A stretch of 64,000 nt of DNA from Hymenobacter sp. PAMC 26628 (GCF_001562275.1 NZ_CP014304.1:2232001-2296000), one strand, 5' to 3'; shown: positions 32,634-41,456, numbered from the stretch's first letter. Numbers and translations are program-made. Notes: generated by a model not told the origin, from the letters alone.

Positions 32634-33242
32634 CTAGGGCCCCGGGTAGCCAGCCGCGGCAAACGCCTGTAATTCCGGAAAGAATGCCTGGAAGTCGGCT
32701 TCGTAGGCGGCGTAGTTGGCCAGCAGCTCGGCGCCGCCCCGCTCCAGGCCCGAGCCGGGCGCGGCGCGGCGGCTGAGGCCGGCCAGGGCCCGGGCCACGC
32801 CCGCCACTTCGGCGTAGTGGCCCAGCCAATCGTGTTGCACCAGGTGCGGAAAAAACTGCTGCACCCGGGCCGGAAACTCGGCCTGCCGGGCCCCTAGCTG
32901 GGCGTATACACGGCGGGTGAAATCGGCCAGTGGCTCGGCCGAAAACACGGCGAAGCCGCGGGCCAGGAAATGGTCAAAAAACACGTCGCTCACCACGCCC
33001 GCGTACTTGCCGTGGCCGGCCAGGCGCAAGCGGGCCGTGGCGCGCCGCACCACCGGGTGCTGGTCGGTGAAGGCGTCGATGGCCCGGTGCTGGCGGATGC
33101 CGGCCTGCACGCCGGGCGCGTGGGCGTAGGCTTCGAGCCGGCGGCCGGGTACGGCATCGGCCACGAACTGGCCCACGAGGCGGTCGGCGTAGGCGGCGGC
33201 GTGGGGCGGGCCGGCGAGGAACAGGTGGGCCAGAAAATTCAT
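32634..33242 (-). CDS. Acyl-carrier-protein phosphodiesterase-like (AcpH family, DUF479)
   Basis: 202 residues. N-terminal MNFLAHLFLAG with VGQFVADAV, then IRQHRAIDAFTDQHPVVRRA and GVVSDVFFDHFLA, carry the His/Asp residues of this HD-like fold. The family removes phosphopantetheine from acyl carrier protein, but Bacteroidota members have not been shown to do so generally. Convergent with slyD. Confidence 0.82.
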   Translation of the reverse strand: MNFLAHLFLAGPPHAAAYADRLVGQFVADAVPGRRLEAYAHAPGVQAGIRQHRAIDAFTDQHPVVRRATARLRLAGHGKYAGVVSDVFFDHFLARGFAVFSAEPLADFTRRVYAQLGARQAEFPARVQQFFPHLVQHDWLGHYAEVAGVARALAGLSRRAAPGSGLERGGAELLANYAAYEADFQAFFPELQAFAAAGYPGP

Positions 33243-33355
33243 CGGGGGCGGAAGATACGGGCCCCGCGCGGGCCCCGGCCCAACCCCCGCCCGCCGCCGG
33301 CCGTACAGAGAAGCCCGGCCCCACCGGCCGGTTTCCCTCCTAACCGTTTCCTCCC

Positions 33356-33871
33356 ATGTCCGATACGAAAACGCCCGTCACCAACGACCTGAACAAGCTG
33401 TTTGATAAAATCAAGGACGTGCGCATGGCCATGCTCACCACCTTCGATGAGCAAAACAACCTGCACAGCCGCCCCATGGCCACTATCCGCCCCGAGGCCG
33501 ACGGCTCGCTCCTGTTCCTCACCGACGCCCACTCGGCCAAGGTGTACGAGCTGAACAAAGACAGCAAAGTGAACCTGAGCTACGCCGACCCGTCGGCCAA
33601 CGTATACGTGTCGGTGTCGGGCACGGCCAATGCTTACCGCGACGCGGCCAAGGCCGCCGAGCTGTACACCGAGCCCATGCGCGCTTGGTTTCCGAAAGGC
33701 AAAGACGACCCGAACATCATGATTCTGAAGGTGACCATCACCCAGGGTGAGTACTGGGATACGCCCAGCAGCGTGCTCAGCCAGGCTTTCGGCTACGCCC
33801 GCGCCGTGGTAACCGGCGAGGCCAGCAAAGACGACGACGTGAACCAGCACGCCCAAGTGGTGGTAAAATAA
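33356..33871 (+). CDS. Pyridoxamine 5'-phosphate oxidase-like (general stress protein 26 type)
   Basis: 171 residues. The split-barrel flavin fold is indicated by VRMAMLTTFDEQNNLHSRPMATIRPEADGSLLFLTDAHSAKVYEL and VNLSYADPSANVYVSVSGTA; the later GEYWDTPSSVLSQAFGYARAVVTGE is typical of the general stress protein 26 group. It probably binds FMN or F420-like flavin and takes part in stress response. A terminator follows. Confidence 0.85.
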   Translation: MSDTKTPVTNDLNKLFDKIKDVRMAMLTTFDEQNNLHSRPMATIRPEADGSLLFLTDAHSAKVYELNKDSKVNLSYADPSANVYVSVSGTANAYRDAAKAAELYTEPMRAWFPKGKDDPNIMILKVTITQGEYWDTPSSVLSQAFGYARAVVTGEASKDDDVNQHAQVVVK

Positions 33872-33909
33872 CGGCGGTCCCGGAACTCCTGGGCCCCCGA
33901 TTGTTTAGG

Positions 33910-33939
33910 AAGGGCCGGAAGCAATTCCGGCCCTTTTTT
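33910..33939 (+). terminator. Rho-independent terminator
   Basis: AAGGGCCGGAA pairs with TTCCGGCCCTT around GCAA, followed by a T run. It ends the PPOX-like gene. Confidence 0.9.
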
Positions 33940-33983
33940 GTGCCTTTTTTCCGCCGGGTTTCCTTCGGCTTACTCCTTTCATT

Positions 33984-34694
33984 TTGCCCCTTACCACGCT
34001 TTCCCTCATCACGTTGCAGCCCGGCCACGCCCGTTGGGCCCTGGCCCAGATGGGCACCGCCCCGCCGCAGCTGCGGCGCGTGGCGGGCCTGCGCTTCGCC
34101 AAGCTGCTGGGCAGCGGGGCGGGCGGCTTCGGGGCCCTGCCCAACCTGCGCCGCTACGGCCTGATGGCCGTGTGGGACGATGCCGCGGCGGCCACTGCGT
34201 TCTTCGCCCAGCACCCGCTCTGGCAAGCTTACCAAACCCGCGCTGCCGAAACCTGGACGGCTCACCTGGGGCCCCTCAAAGCGCACGGGCTATGGGACGG
34301 CGCCGCCCCGTTTGACTACGTGGCCGATACCCCGCCGGCTGTTGGGGCCCCCGTGGCCGTGCTCACCCGCGCCAGCATCCGGTGGTGGAAAACGCCCCGC
34401 TTCTGGCGCTACGTGGCTCCGACCAGCGCGGCCCTGGCGGGGGCCCCCGGCGTGGCCCTGGCCATCGGGCTGGGCGAATTGCCGGTGGTGCGCCAGGCCA
34501 CGTTCAGTGTGTGGCGCTCGGCCGCGGCCATGCAGCAGTACGCCTACCACGACGCCCGCCACCGCGAAGCCATGCGCCTCACCCGCCAGGAAAATTGGTA
34601 CGCCGAAGAGATGTTTGCCCGCTTCCAGGTGCTATCCAGCGCCGGCACCGTGGACGGCCGCGACCCACTGGCCGGACTATTTGCGGACGGATAG
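33984..34694 (+). CDS. Spheroidene monooxygenase (CrtA)-like protein
   Basis: 236 residues from a TTG at 33984; the first in-frame ATG is 22 codons in and would cut conserved sequence. The pattern GHARWALAQMGTAP, GLRFAKLLGSGAGGFGALPNLRRYGLMAVWDD, TRASIRWWKTPRFWRYVAP, ALAIGLGELPVVRQATFSVWRSAAAMQQYAY and AMRLTRQENWYAEEMFARFQVL matches CrtA-type proteins. In phototrophs CrtA adds a 2-keto group to acyclic carotenoids. In a pigmented Bacteroidota it may modify an end group or do something else. No other carotenoid gene is near. Confidence 0.78.
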   Translation: MPLTTLSLITLQPGHARWALAQMGTAPPQLRRVAGLRFAKLLGSGAGGFGALPNLRRYGLMAVWDDAAAATAFFAQHPLWQAYQTRAAETWTAHLGPLKAHGLWDGAAPFDYVADTPPAVGAPVAVLTRASIRWWKTPRFWRYVAPTSAALAGAPGVALAIGLGELPVVRQATFSVWRSAAAMQQYAYHDARHREAMRLTRQENWYAEEMFARFQVLSSAGTVDGRDPLAGLFADG

Positions 34695-34743
34695 TTTATG
34701 ACGCTGCTTGTGAATTATACAAATTTCCTGGCTTTGCAGAGCC

Positions 34744-34859
34744 AATTAGGCCGTCATGCTGAGCGCAGCCGAAGCACCTCTCCCGCGCAAGTGGCCCAAT
34801 CGGTTGGATTACTTGCGCAGTAGAGATGCTTCGGCTGCGCTCAGCATGACGGCCTAATT
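34744..34859. repeat. Dispersed palindromic element, TCATGCTGAGCGCAGCCGAAGC type
   Basis: Left end AATTAGGCCGTCATGCTGAG and right end CTCAGCATGACGGCCTAATT are exact complements. Pairing continues through GCGCAGCCGAAGCA and through ACTTGCGC, giving about 49-base arms with few mismatches and an 18-base loop. Best-preserved copy of the family in the window. Confidence 0.92.
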
Positions 34860-34888
34860 TCGTCCGCTGGAAACCTCACCCAGCGTTC

Positions 34889-36106
34889 TCACTTCCGCTC
34901 GTTCACCGCCTCGTAAAACCACCCGGCCACCGCGGGCAGCTGCGCGCGGCGGGCCCGCAAAGCGGGCCCCAGCCCAGCCGCTACCACGGCCCGGGTTTCG
35001 GGCGGGACGGCTTGCAGGGCCGAATCGATGGCCGCGTCGGTGAGGCGCTGGCGTAGCCGCACGGCTTCTTGCTGGAAGGCGGCGGCCGGCAAACCGCGCA
35101 GCAGCAGCGTATCGAGTGGGCGGGCCGTGACGGCGAGGGCAGCCACGTTGGCCGCGGTGAGGCGGGGCCCAAAGCTTTGGTAGCGGGCGCGGCACTTCCC
35201 GATGAGCCACGGGTACAAGCCGTCGTCCATCTGAAAAAACGCTTGGTCGCGGTCGCGCGGAATGGGCCGAAACTCGGGGCCCGCCCCGGCGGTGGGCAGC
35301 GTGGCCCAGCGCCACTGGTCGGGACGGCGGCTCCAGTCGCCGAGCCACATATCGAGCAGGCGGGCCCGCAAAAAAGCCTGGGCCGTGGCCGGCGCGGCCG
35401 GCCCCTGGCCCACCGCCGCCAGCAACTCCGCCGAGCCCACTACCCGCGCCGAGGCCCCCAGTGTGGGGGCGCGGCGCTGGTCGCCGGCGGGGCGCTCTTC
35501 CAGCAGGTACAGGGCCCGGCCGTAGGCCGCGCGGAAGGGCCCCAAGGCGGGGTCGTCGGGCAGGTACACCAGGCGCGGGTTGGTGTGCAGCACCCCAGCG
35601 GCCTGGGCCAGCCGGGCGGCCACGTAGGCGCCGTAGGGGTGGCCGGCGCTGGTTTGGTCGCGCATGAGGGGCCCCAGCAGGCGGCGCACCCAGCCGGCGG
35701 GCAGCGCCACCCGGGCGTCTTTGTCGACGGAGCGCAGCACAAATGCGCGGCCGTCGGCGGCGCGCAAGCGCAAGCTATGGGTTTGGTAGCTGCCGCCGGC
35801 CCGCAACGGGCGCAGGCCGCCCGGGCCGGCAGCCCCCAGCCACAGCACCGGCGCCGACACGGGCGTGGCCCACAAGGCCCGGTGGTGGGCGCCCCACAAA
35901 GCCCGCCACAGCGGCCCAGCGGCGTACTCGGGCCCGGCCGCCACCTGCACGGTAGCCGAATCGGGGGCCCAGCGGGCAGCCGGGGCCCCGGCCGCACCCG
36001 CCCCGCGGTGGCTGGCCGCCGACAGCAGCAGCCCCGCCACCAGTGCTAGCGGCCCCAGCGCCGCCCCGCCCAACACCCTCCCCAAAATCTTCAGCCCGTG
36101 GCGCAT
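34889..36106 (-). CDS. Kinase-like-fold exported protein A, putative catalytic loop degenerate
   Basis: 405 residues from ATG 36106 with an N-terminal signal or anchor helix (ALGPLALVAGLLLSAASH). It shares with the two genes upstream the order GGSYQTHSLRL (104-112), FVLRSVDKD (122-130), QTSAGHPYGAYVAARLAQAAGVLHTNPRLVYLPDDP, LLEER (201-205), LLDMWLGDW (251-258) and PIPRDRDQAFF (281-291). Where the paralogs have GDWDRH it has GDWSRR, so Asp and His of the putative catalytic loop are lost. It also lacks their C-terminal beta domain. In Bacteroidota the same module occurs in long metallophosphoesterase/outer-membrane proteins. The kinase idea is inference. Confidence 0.6.
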   Translation of the reverse strand: MRHGLKILGRVLGGAALGPLALVAGLLLSAASHRGAGAAGAPAARWAPDSATVQVAAGPEYAAGPLWRALWGAHHRALWATPVSAPVLWLGAAGPGGLRPLRAGGSYQTHSLRLRAADGRAFVLRSVDKDARVALPAGWVRRLLGPLMRDQTSAGHPYGAYVAARLAQAAGVLHTNPRLVYLPDDPALGPFRAAYGRALYLLEERPAGDQRRAPTLGASARVVGSAELLAAVGQGPAAPATAQAFLRARLLDMWLGDWSRRPDQWRWATLPTAGAGPEFRPIPRDRDQAFFQMDDGLYPWLIGKCRARYQSFGPRLTAANVAALAVTARPLDTLLLRGLPAAAFQQEAVRLRQRLTDAAIDSALQAVPPETRAVVAAGLGPALRARRAQLPAVAGWFYEAVNERK

Positions 36107-36224
36107 AGCAATTACAATTGAACAAGGCCGGATCAAACTGGGCAAAATAACGATCCGCCGGCTCTTATACTGCAAAGGCCGGGCGCGGTTGTGGCCCGGC
36201 AGGGCCGCCTTTTTTAAAGCGCTT

Positions 36225-36277
36225 GCGTAAGCAGTAGACCCCGGGCCGGCCGCCGAGCCGGGGTGCACTGCTTACGC
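36225..36277. repeat. Palindrome GCGTAAGCAGT ... ACTGCTTACGC
   Basis: Outer 11-bp arms are exact; inner ACCCCGG/CCGGGGT also pair around a GGCCGGC core. It lies in the divergent spacer between kinase-like genes A and B, about 20 bases before the start of B, and could be a regulator site. Confidence 0.75.
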
Positions 36278-36296
36278 CTCCCTCGCCTCCGGCCGC

Positions 36297-37802
36297 TTGT
36301 TGCTTCGCTACGCTTTTTATCTAGCCGCTTTGGCAGGGGCCCTGGGCGCAGCAGGGACTCTCGCGGGTTGCGCCCGCGAGCCCTACGGCCCGTCCGACGC
36401 CCGGGCGCCCGCGCAGGCCGCCTTGCCTCTGCCCGCGGGCACCGACTCGGTGCGCGGGGCGGCCGCTAACTCCCGCTACGCCCAGCACGGCAGTTTTTAC
36501 CAAGCCATTTTTGGGCGGCACTACCGCCGGGTGTGGGCCGCCCCGGTGGCAGCGGCGGTGCTCGACCCCGCCCACGGGGCCCCGGGCGGTGGGCCGCTGC
36601 GGCCGCGCAAGGCCGGTGGCGGCTTCCAAACCATCAGCCTGAGCCTGCAAGGGCCCGGCGGCCGCGAGTACGCGCTGCGGGCCCTCGACAAAGACCCGCG
36701 CAAAACGCTGCCGCCGCTGCTGCGCCGCACGTTTTTGCTGAACGCCGTGCGCGACGCCACCAGCGCCGCCAACCCCTACGCCGCGCTGGTGGTGCCGCCC
36801 CTGGCCCAGGCCGCGGGCGTGGCCCACACCGCCCCCCGCCTCGTGTACGTGCGGCCCGACGAAGCCAGGCTGGGCGAAAGCTTGGCCCGCCTCCGGGGCC
36901 ACTTGGCGCTGCTCGAAGCCAAAGCAGGCGGCGAGGCGGCCGACGTGCTCAACACCGCGGACATGCTGGCCCAGTGCGCCGCCGCCCCCACCGCCACCGC
37001 CGACGGGCCCGCCTTTTTGCGCGCGCGCCTGCTCGACGTGTGGCTCGGCGACTGGGACCGCCACGAGAAGCAGTGGAACTGGGCGGCGCGCCCCGCGCCC
37101 GGGGGCGGCACCCGCTTCGCGCCCCTGCCCAAAGACCGCGACCAGGTGTTCTTTCGCTTCGACGACGGGGCCCTGCCCTGGGCCGTGAGCCGGCTGGTGC
37201 CCAAGTTCCAGACCTTCGGGCCCCGCTACGGCAGCGTGCCCGGCCTGGTGCGCCAGGGCCGCTTCCTCGACCGGCGGGTACTGGCCCGGGCCACCGCCGC
37301 CGATTTTGCCCGCGCCGCCGCCGCCCTGCAAGCCGCCCTGCCCGACTCGCTGCTCGTGCGCGCCCTGCACCGCCTGCCGCCCGCCGTGTTTGCCCTGGAG
37401 GGGCCCCGCACGCTGGCCGCGTTGCAGGCGCGGCGCGCCGCCCTGCCCGCGGCCGCGGCCGCCTACTACCGCACGCTGGCCCGCCGCCCGGCCGTGGATG
37501 GCACCGCCCAGGCCGAGCGGTTTGTGGTGCGCCGCTACTTCGATTCGGTGGCCGTGGCCGTGTACGCGGCCGGTGCGCCGGGGGCCCCGCCGCGCTACCG
37601 CCGCACGTTTGCGCCCGCCGAGACGCGGGCCCTCACGCTGCGCGGGCGGGGCGGGGCCGATGTGTTTGAGGTGCACACGGCGCCCGGCCGGGTGGCCCGC
37701 TTGCGGCTGACCATTGTGCCCGGCCCGGGGCCCGCCCGGCTGGCCACCGAGGGGCCCCGGCGGCGGCTGACGTACCGCGTGGCTGCCGCGCTCCTGCGTT
37801 AA
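36297..37802 (+). CDS. Kinase-like-fold lipoprotein B
   Basis: 501 residues from TTG 36297, which puts a signal peptide with lipobox (LGAAGTLAGC, Cys25) at the N-terminus; no ATG fits. Motif order: GGGFQTISLSL (107-117), YALRALDKDPRK (125-136), SAANPYAALVVPPLAQAAGVAHTAPRLVYV, LLDVWLGDWDRHEKQWNW (245-262) and PLPKDRDQVFFRFDDG (276-291). The C-terminal region (from about 395) has ERFVVRRYFDSVAVAVY, RRTFAPAETRALTLRGRGGADVFEV, a beta-rich segment also seen in long Bacteroidota metallophosphoesterase proteins. Product is exported and lipid-anchored; function unknown, with an atypical-kinase fold suspected. Confidence 0.65.
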   Translation: MLLRYAFYLAALAGALGAAGTLAGCAREPYGPSDARAPAQAALPLPAGTDSVRGAAANSRYAQHGSFYQAIFGRHYRRVWAAPVAAAVLDPAHGAPGGGPLRPRKAGGGFQTISLSLQGPGGREYALRALDKDPRKTLPPLLRRTFLLNAVRDATSAANPYAALVVPPLAQAAGVAHTAPRLVYVRPDEARLGESLARLRGHLALLEAKAGGEAADVLNTADMLAQCAAAPTATADGPAFLRARLLDVWLGDWDRHEKQWNWAARPAPGGGTRFAPLPKDRDQVFFRFDDGALPWAVSRLVPKFQTFGPRYGSVPGLVRQGRFLDRRVLARATAADFARAAAALQAALPDSLLVRALHRLPPAVFALEGPRTLAALQARRAALPAAAAAYYRTLARRPAVDGTAQAERFVVRRYFDSVAVAVYAAGAPGAPPRYRRTFAPAETRALTLRGRGGADVFEVHTAPGRVARLRLTIVPGPGPARLATEGPRRRLTYRVAAALLR

Positions 37803-37854
37803 TATTACTCCGCCAACCATCTGGCTCCGCCTGCGTTCAGTTTTTTTTGTTGCC

Positions 37855-39444
37855 GTGCCGCGTCCCGCCCTGCCCCACCGTTTTTCTTTTTTATCGCCGC
37901 GCGGCGCCGCGGCGCAGGCGCTGCGCTGGTGGGGGCCCTGCCTGCTGGCCGCCGCGGGGTGCGCACCGGCACAATACTTCCAGTCCGACGCCCGCCTGGG
38001 GGCCCCCGCCGAAACCGCCGCTGGGGCCCCGGCGCGCTACACCGCCGGGCGGCAGTACGCGCGGCCCGGGGTGCTGCACCGGGTATTTTTTGGGAAGCAC
38101 CACCGCAGCACCTGGGCCGCGCCCGTGGCCGCCCCGGTGTTCGACGTGGCCACCGCTGCGCCTGGCGGGGCCCTGCGCCGGGTCAAGCTCGGCGGAGGCT
38201 TCAACAGCACCAGCCTGGGTGTGGTGGCCGCCGACGGCCGCCCCTACGTGCTGCGCACCGTGGACAAAGACCCGCGCCGGGCGCTGCGCGGGTGGCTCAA
38301 AAACTCGCCGCTCGCCTGGTACCTGCGCGACAACGTATCGGCTACCCACCCCTACGGCGCGCTGGCGGTGCCGCCCCTGGCGCGGGCCGTGGGCGTGCCC
38401 CACACCAACCCGCGGCTGTTTTACGCGCGGCCCGCCGACCCGGCCCTGGCCGGCGATTCGCTCGCTAAGCTGCGCGGCCAGCTGGTCTGGTTGGAAGAAA
38501 AATTCAGCGCCGACGCGCGGCCCACCGACGCCGTACCCACCGCGACCGCCCTGGTGGGCAGCGAGGCCTTCTACAAGCGCCTGTTTGCCGACCCGCGCCA
38601 CCGGCCCGATCCCGCCGCGCTGCTGCGCGCCCGCCTACTCGACGCTTGGCTGGGCGACTGGGACCGCCACGCGGGGCAGTGGACCTGGGCCCAAGTGCCC
38701 ACGCCCGGGGCCCCCACCGGCCGCTTCTTTTACCAACCCGTGCCCAAAGACCGCGACATGGTGTTCTACCGCGCCGCCGACGGTGTGTTTCCCTGGCTGT
38801 TCACGCGGCGCTTCGCCATGCGAAAGTGGAACACGTTCCGGCCCACTTACTACGACCTAAAGGGCCTGTTGCAGCAGGGCCACTACCTCGACGAGCACGG
38901 CCTGATTTCCCTCACCGCCGGGCAGTTCCAGGCAGCTGCCGCGGCCATGCAAGGCCAGCTGACCGACGCCGCCATCGACTCGGCGCTGCACCGGCTGCCA
39001 CCCGCGGCCTACGCCCTGGAGGGCCCCTACCTGGCCGGGGCCCTGCGGCAGCGGCGGGCCGATTTGCCCCACGTAGCGGCGGTGCTCTACCGCCGCCTCA
39101 GCCGCCGGCCCACGGTGGGCGGCACGGCCCAGGCCGAGCGGTTTGTGGTGCGCCGCTTCGCCGACTCGACCACCGTGGCCGTGTACGCCCCCGCCCTGGG
39201 GCCCGATTCGCTGCTGCTGGCCCGCACGTTTTCCGCCCGCGAAACCAAGGTGGTGACGTTGGAAGGACTGGAAGGCGCCGACGTGTTCGAGGTAACCGAA
39301 GTGGGGTCCCGGGCAACGCGGGGCCCCCACCTGGCCATTTACGGCAACCCCGCGGCCCGCCCGCCCGCACCCGGCCGGGGAATGCGCTACTTCACGGTGC
39401 CACGCCGCGGCGCCCACGCTTACAGCCACCCAGCCGAGGAATAA
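37855..39444 (+). CDS. Kinase-like-fold lipoprotein C
   Basis: 529 residues from GTG 37855, giving a signal peptide with lipobox (LLAAAGC, Cys36). Same architecture as gene B: GGGFNSTSLGV (113-123), YVLRTVDKDPRRAL (131-144), SATHPYGALAVPPLARAVGVPHTNPRLFY, WLEEKF, LLDAWLGDWDRHAGQWTW (261-278) and PVPKDRDMVFYRAADG (295-310). The C-terminal beta region has ERFVVRRFADSTTVAVYAP, ARTFSARETKVVTLEGLEGADVFEV. It starts 52 bases after gene B on the same strand, so the two are probably co-transcribed. No function is established. Confidence 0.65.
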   Translation: MPRPALPHRFSFLSPRGAAAQALRWWGPCLLAAAGCAPAQYFQSDARLGAPAETAAGAPARYTAGRQYARPGVLHRVFFGKHHRSTWAAPVAAPVFDVATAAPGGALRRVKLGGGFNSTSLGVVAADGRPYVLRTVDKDPRRALRGWLKNSPLAWYLRDNVSATHPYGALAVPPLARAVGVPHTNPRLFYARPADPALAGDSLAKLRGQLVWLEEKFSADARPTDAVPTATALVGSEAFYKRLFADPRHRPDPAALLRARLLDAWLGDWDRHAGQWTWAQVPTPGAPTGRFFYQPVPKDRDMVFYRAADGVFPWLFTRRFAMRKWNTFRPTYYDLKGLLQQGHYLDEHGLISLTAGQFQAAAAAMQGQLTDAAIDSALHRLPPAAYALEGPYLAGALRQRRADLPHVAAVLYRRLSRRPTVGGTAQAERFVVRRFADSTTVAVYAPALGPDSLLLARTFSARETKVVTLEGLEGADVFEVTEVGSRATRGPHLAIYGNPAARPPAPGRGMRYFTVPRRGAHAYSHPAEE

Positions 39445-39579
39445 GAGCAGGTTCATGGAACCGTTTGAGTTTATCAAAACGGTTATGCTGACCACCTTAA
39501 TCTGGTTGTCTGGTTTTAATTCCGCAAAGGATTACCCCTTTGCCCCAGTGTAAAGCCCCCCGGGGCCCCAAATCGTGCC

Positions 39580-40692
39580 TTACGCGGTGGCGGCCAGCAT
39601 TTTCAGCACCAAGCGCTCAGTAGGAGAAAGCGGATCCTGAGGCGCGGGGGTAGCGTCGTGGGTGCGCAGGTAGTCAATGAGTTCGCCCGATTTAAAGAGC
39701 GTAACCACCTGCGGATGGATGTAGTACTTCGAGCACACGGTGGGCGTGTTGCCCAGGCCGCTGGCCACGTCCTTCACGGCCTTGCGGATTACTTTTTCAG
39801 GGGCCAAGTCGGGCTCTTCGGTCAGCATGTTTTCTAGGCATTCCACCATTTTCACGGTTCCGCCCCAGGTGCGGAAGTCCTTGGCGGAGAGGGCCAGGCC
39901 AGTGTGCTCGTGCAAGTAGCCATTCACGTCGCCCGACTCCAGGGCGTGGCGGTGGCCATCGGCGGTGTAGTACTGGAACAGGTGCTGGCCGGGGATTTCC
40001 TGGCACTTGCGCACCAGGCGGGCCAGGCGGCGGTCGCGCAGCGTCACGTCGTGGGCCACGCCCTTTTTGCCCACGAAGGCAAAGCGCACGGCGTCGCCCT
40101 TGAAGCTCACGTGCTCGTCGTGCAGCGTGGTAAGGCCGTAGCTCTTGTTCTTCTTCGCATACTCCTCGTTGCCCACCCGGATGAACGACTGGTCGATGAG
40201 GGAAATTACCAGGGCCACCACCTGCTCGCGGCTCAGCGCCGGGCGGGCCAAATCGTGCTTGAGCTGCTGGCGCAGGGCGGGCAGCTTCTCACCAAAGGCG
40301 TGCAGGCGCGAAAACTTGGTCAGGCTGCGGATTTCGTCCCAGGCCGGGTGGTAGCGGTACTGCTTGCGGCCCACCGTGTCGTGGCCCGTCACCTGCAAGT
40401 GGGCCCGGGCGTCCTGGGCCACCCACACGTCCGTCCAGGCCGGCGGAATGACGAAGCCGGCGATGCGCTCAAGCACCGCGACGTCGGTCACTTTGTGGCC
40501 CTGGGCGTCGTAGTAGCTGAATTTACCGCCCCGGCCAGCCTTGCGGGCGTAGCCGGGCGCCGCGTCGGTGGCGTAGTGCAGCCCGGCTTGGGCGGCCTGC
40601 TGGGCGGGGTCTTTGTAGAGCTCGTGGGCAGTGGGCACGAGGTGCTTCTTGCGGGTTTTAGGACGGGCGGTGGGCGCAGCGGCGGCGGGCAT
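39580..40692 (-). CDS. DNA topoisomerase IB
   Basis: 370 residues from ATG 40692. Poxvirus/bacterial TopIB pattern: GKFSYYDAQGHKVTD, RIAGFVIPPAWTDVWVAQDARAHLQVTGHDTVGRKQYRYHPAWDE, VALVISLIDQSFIRVGNEEYAKKNKSYGLTTL with active-site Arg, KCQEIPGQHLFQYYTADG, and the nucleophile Tyr in CSKYYIHP near the C-terminus. It relaxes supercoils through a 3'-phosphotyrosine intermediate, with no ATP. Confidence 0.93.
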   Translation of the reverse strand: MPAAAAPTARPKTRKKHLVPTAHELYKDPAQQAAQAGLHYATDAAPGYARKAGRGGKFSYYDAQGHKVTDVAVLERIAGFVIPPAWTDVWVAQDARAHLQVTGHDTVGRKQYRYHPAWDEIRSLTKFSRLHAFGEKLPALRQQLKHDLARPALSREQVVALVISLIDQSFIRVGNEEYAKKNKSYGLTTLHDEHVSFKGDAVRFAFVGKKGVAHDVTLRDRRLARLVRKCQEIPGQHLFQYYTADGHRHALESGDVNGYLHEHTGLALSAKDFRTWGGTVKMVECLENMLTEEPDLAPEKVIRKAVKDVASGLGNTPTVCSKYYIHPQVVTLFKSGELIDYLRTHDATPAPQDPLSPTERLVLKMLAATA

Positions 40693-40889
40693 GGGGTGGG
40701 AAAGTAGATGGAGCCCTTGTGTACGCAAAAACCCGCCCCAGGATGAGCAACCGACATTTTTCATTGCCAACCGGGCCCCACCGTTTCGCGCTACGCACCC
40801 TATTGGAGGCCCAAAAGCGCCTACTTACTAACCTGACGCGGTTACCGGACCGTTGGCCGGAGCGCGAACCATAGCCTTTTCCCACCGTT

Positions 40890-41456
40890 CTACAACCCCT
40901 CGCCGGATGGGCGCAGGTTATGGTAGTAATGGGTGGTGAAATGCGTAGGCGTCGACATGAATTGGTGCCGCAGGTAGTCGCCCCGCACCAGCAGCCACTT
41001 AGCGGCGGGCGGGCTGGGTTGCGTGCGCGGCGACGGGTACTCCCACAGTTCCAACCGGGTGAGTTGGCGCCCCTCGTAGCGCTCGGCCAGCACCTGGCGG
41101 CCGGTGGCGTCGTAGTAGCTCACTTTTTGCAGCTCGACGCCGAATTTGTGTTTCACAACTTCGCGCTTCACCAGGGGCCCGGAAGCGCGGGCGTAGGTCC
41201 GCACCCGCCGGTGCAGCCCCCCAAATGAGCCGTGCGATGCGGCGAAGTAGCCGGCGCGAGCCTCCGCTTGTGCGTAAACCTGCGCCACGCCGCGCATCAG
41301 CGAGTCGTGGGCGGCGGCGTAGAGCGGGGCGAGCGGCAAGGCGGCAGCTTCGGCGGGGGGGGGGCGGGGCGCGTTGGAAGGGGCCTGGGCCCGGGCCGAA
41401 GTAGCGCCTAGCAGCAACAGGCCCAGCATAGCCGCGGGGCGCAATTTAGTTGGCAT
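40890..41456 (-). CDS. Hypothetical secreted protein
   Basis: 188 residues from ATG 41456 with a signal peptide (AAMLGLLLLGATSARAQ). A Pro/Ala-rich linker is followed by a mixed segment with Tyr/His: YFAASHGSFGGLHRRVRTYARASGPLVKREVVKHKFGVELQKVSYYDATGRQVLAERYEGRQLTRLELWEYP. The KVSYYDATGRQVLAERYEG piece resembles short repeats of secreted Bacteroidota proteins that carry antitoxin-like MORN motifs, but no firm family is recognised. It ends THYYHNLRPSGEGL. Confidence 0.6.
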   Translation of the reverse strand: MPTKLRPAAMLGLLLLGATSARAQAPSNAPRPPPAEAAALPLAPLYAAAHDSLMRGVAQVYAQAEARAGYFAASHGSFGGLHRRVRTYARASGPLVKREVVKHKFGVELQKVSYYDATGRQVLAERYEGRQLTRLELWEYPSPRTQPSPPAAKWLLVRGDYLRHQFMSTPTHFTTHYYHNLRPSGEGL

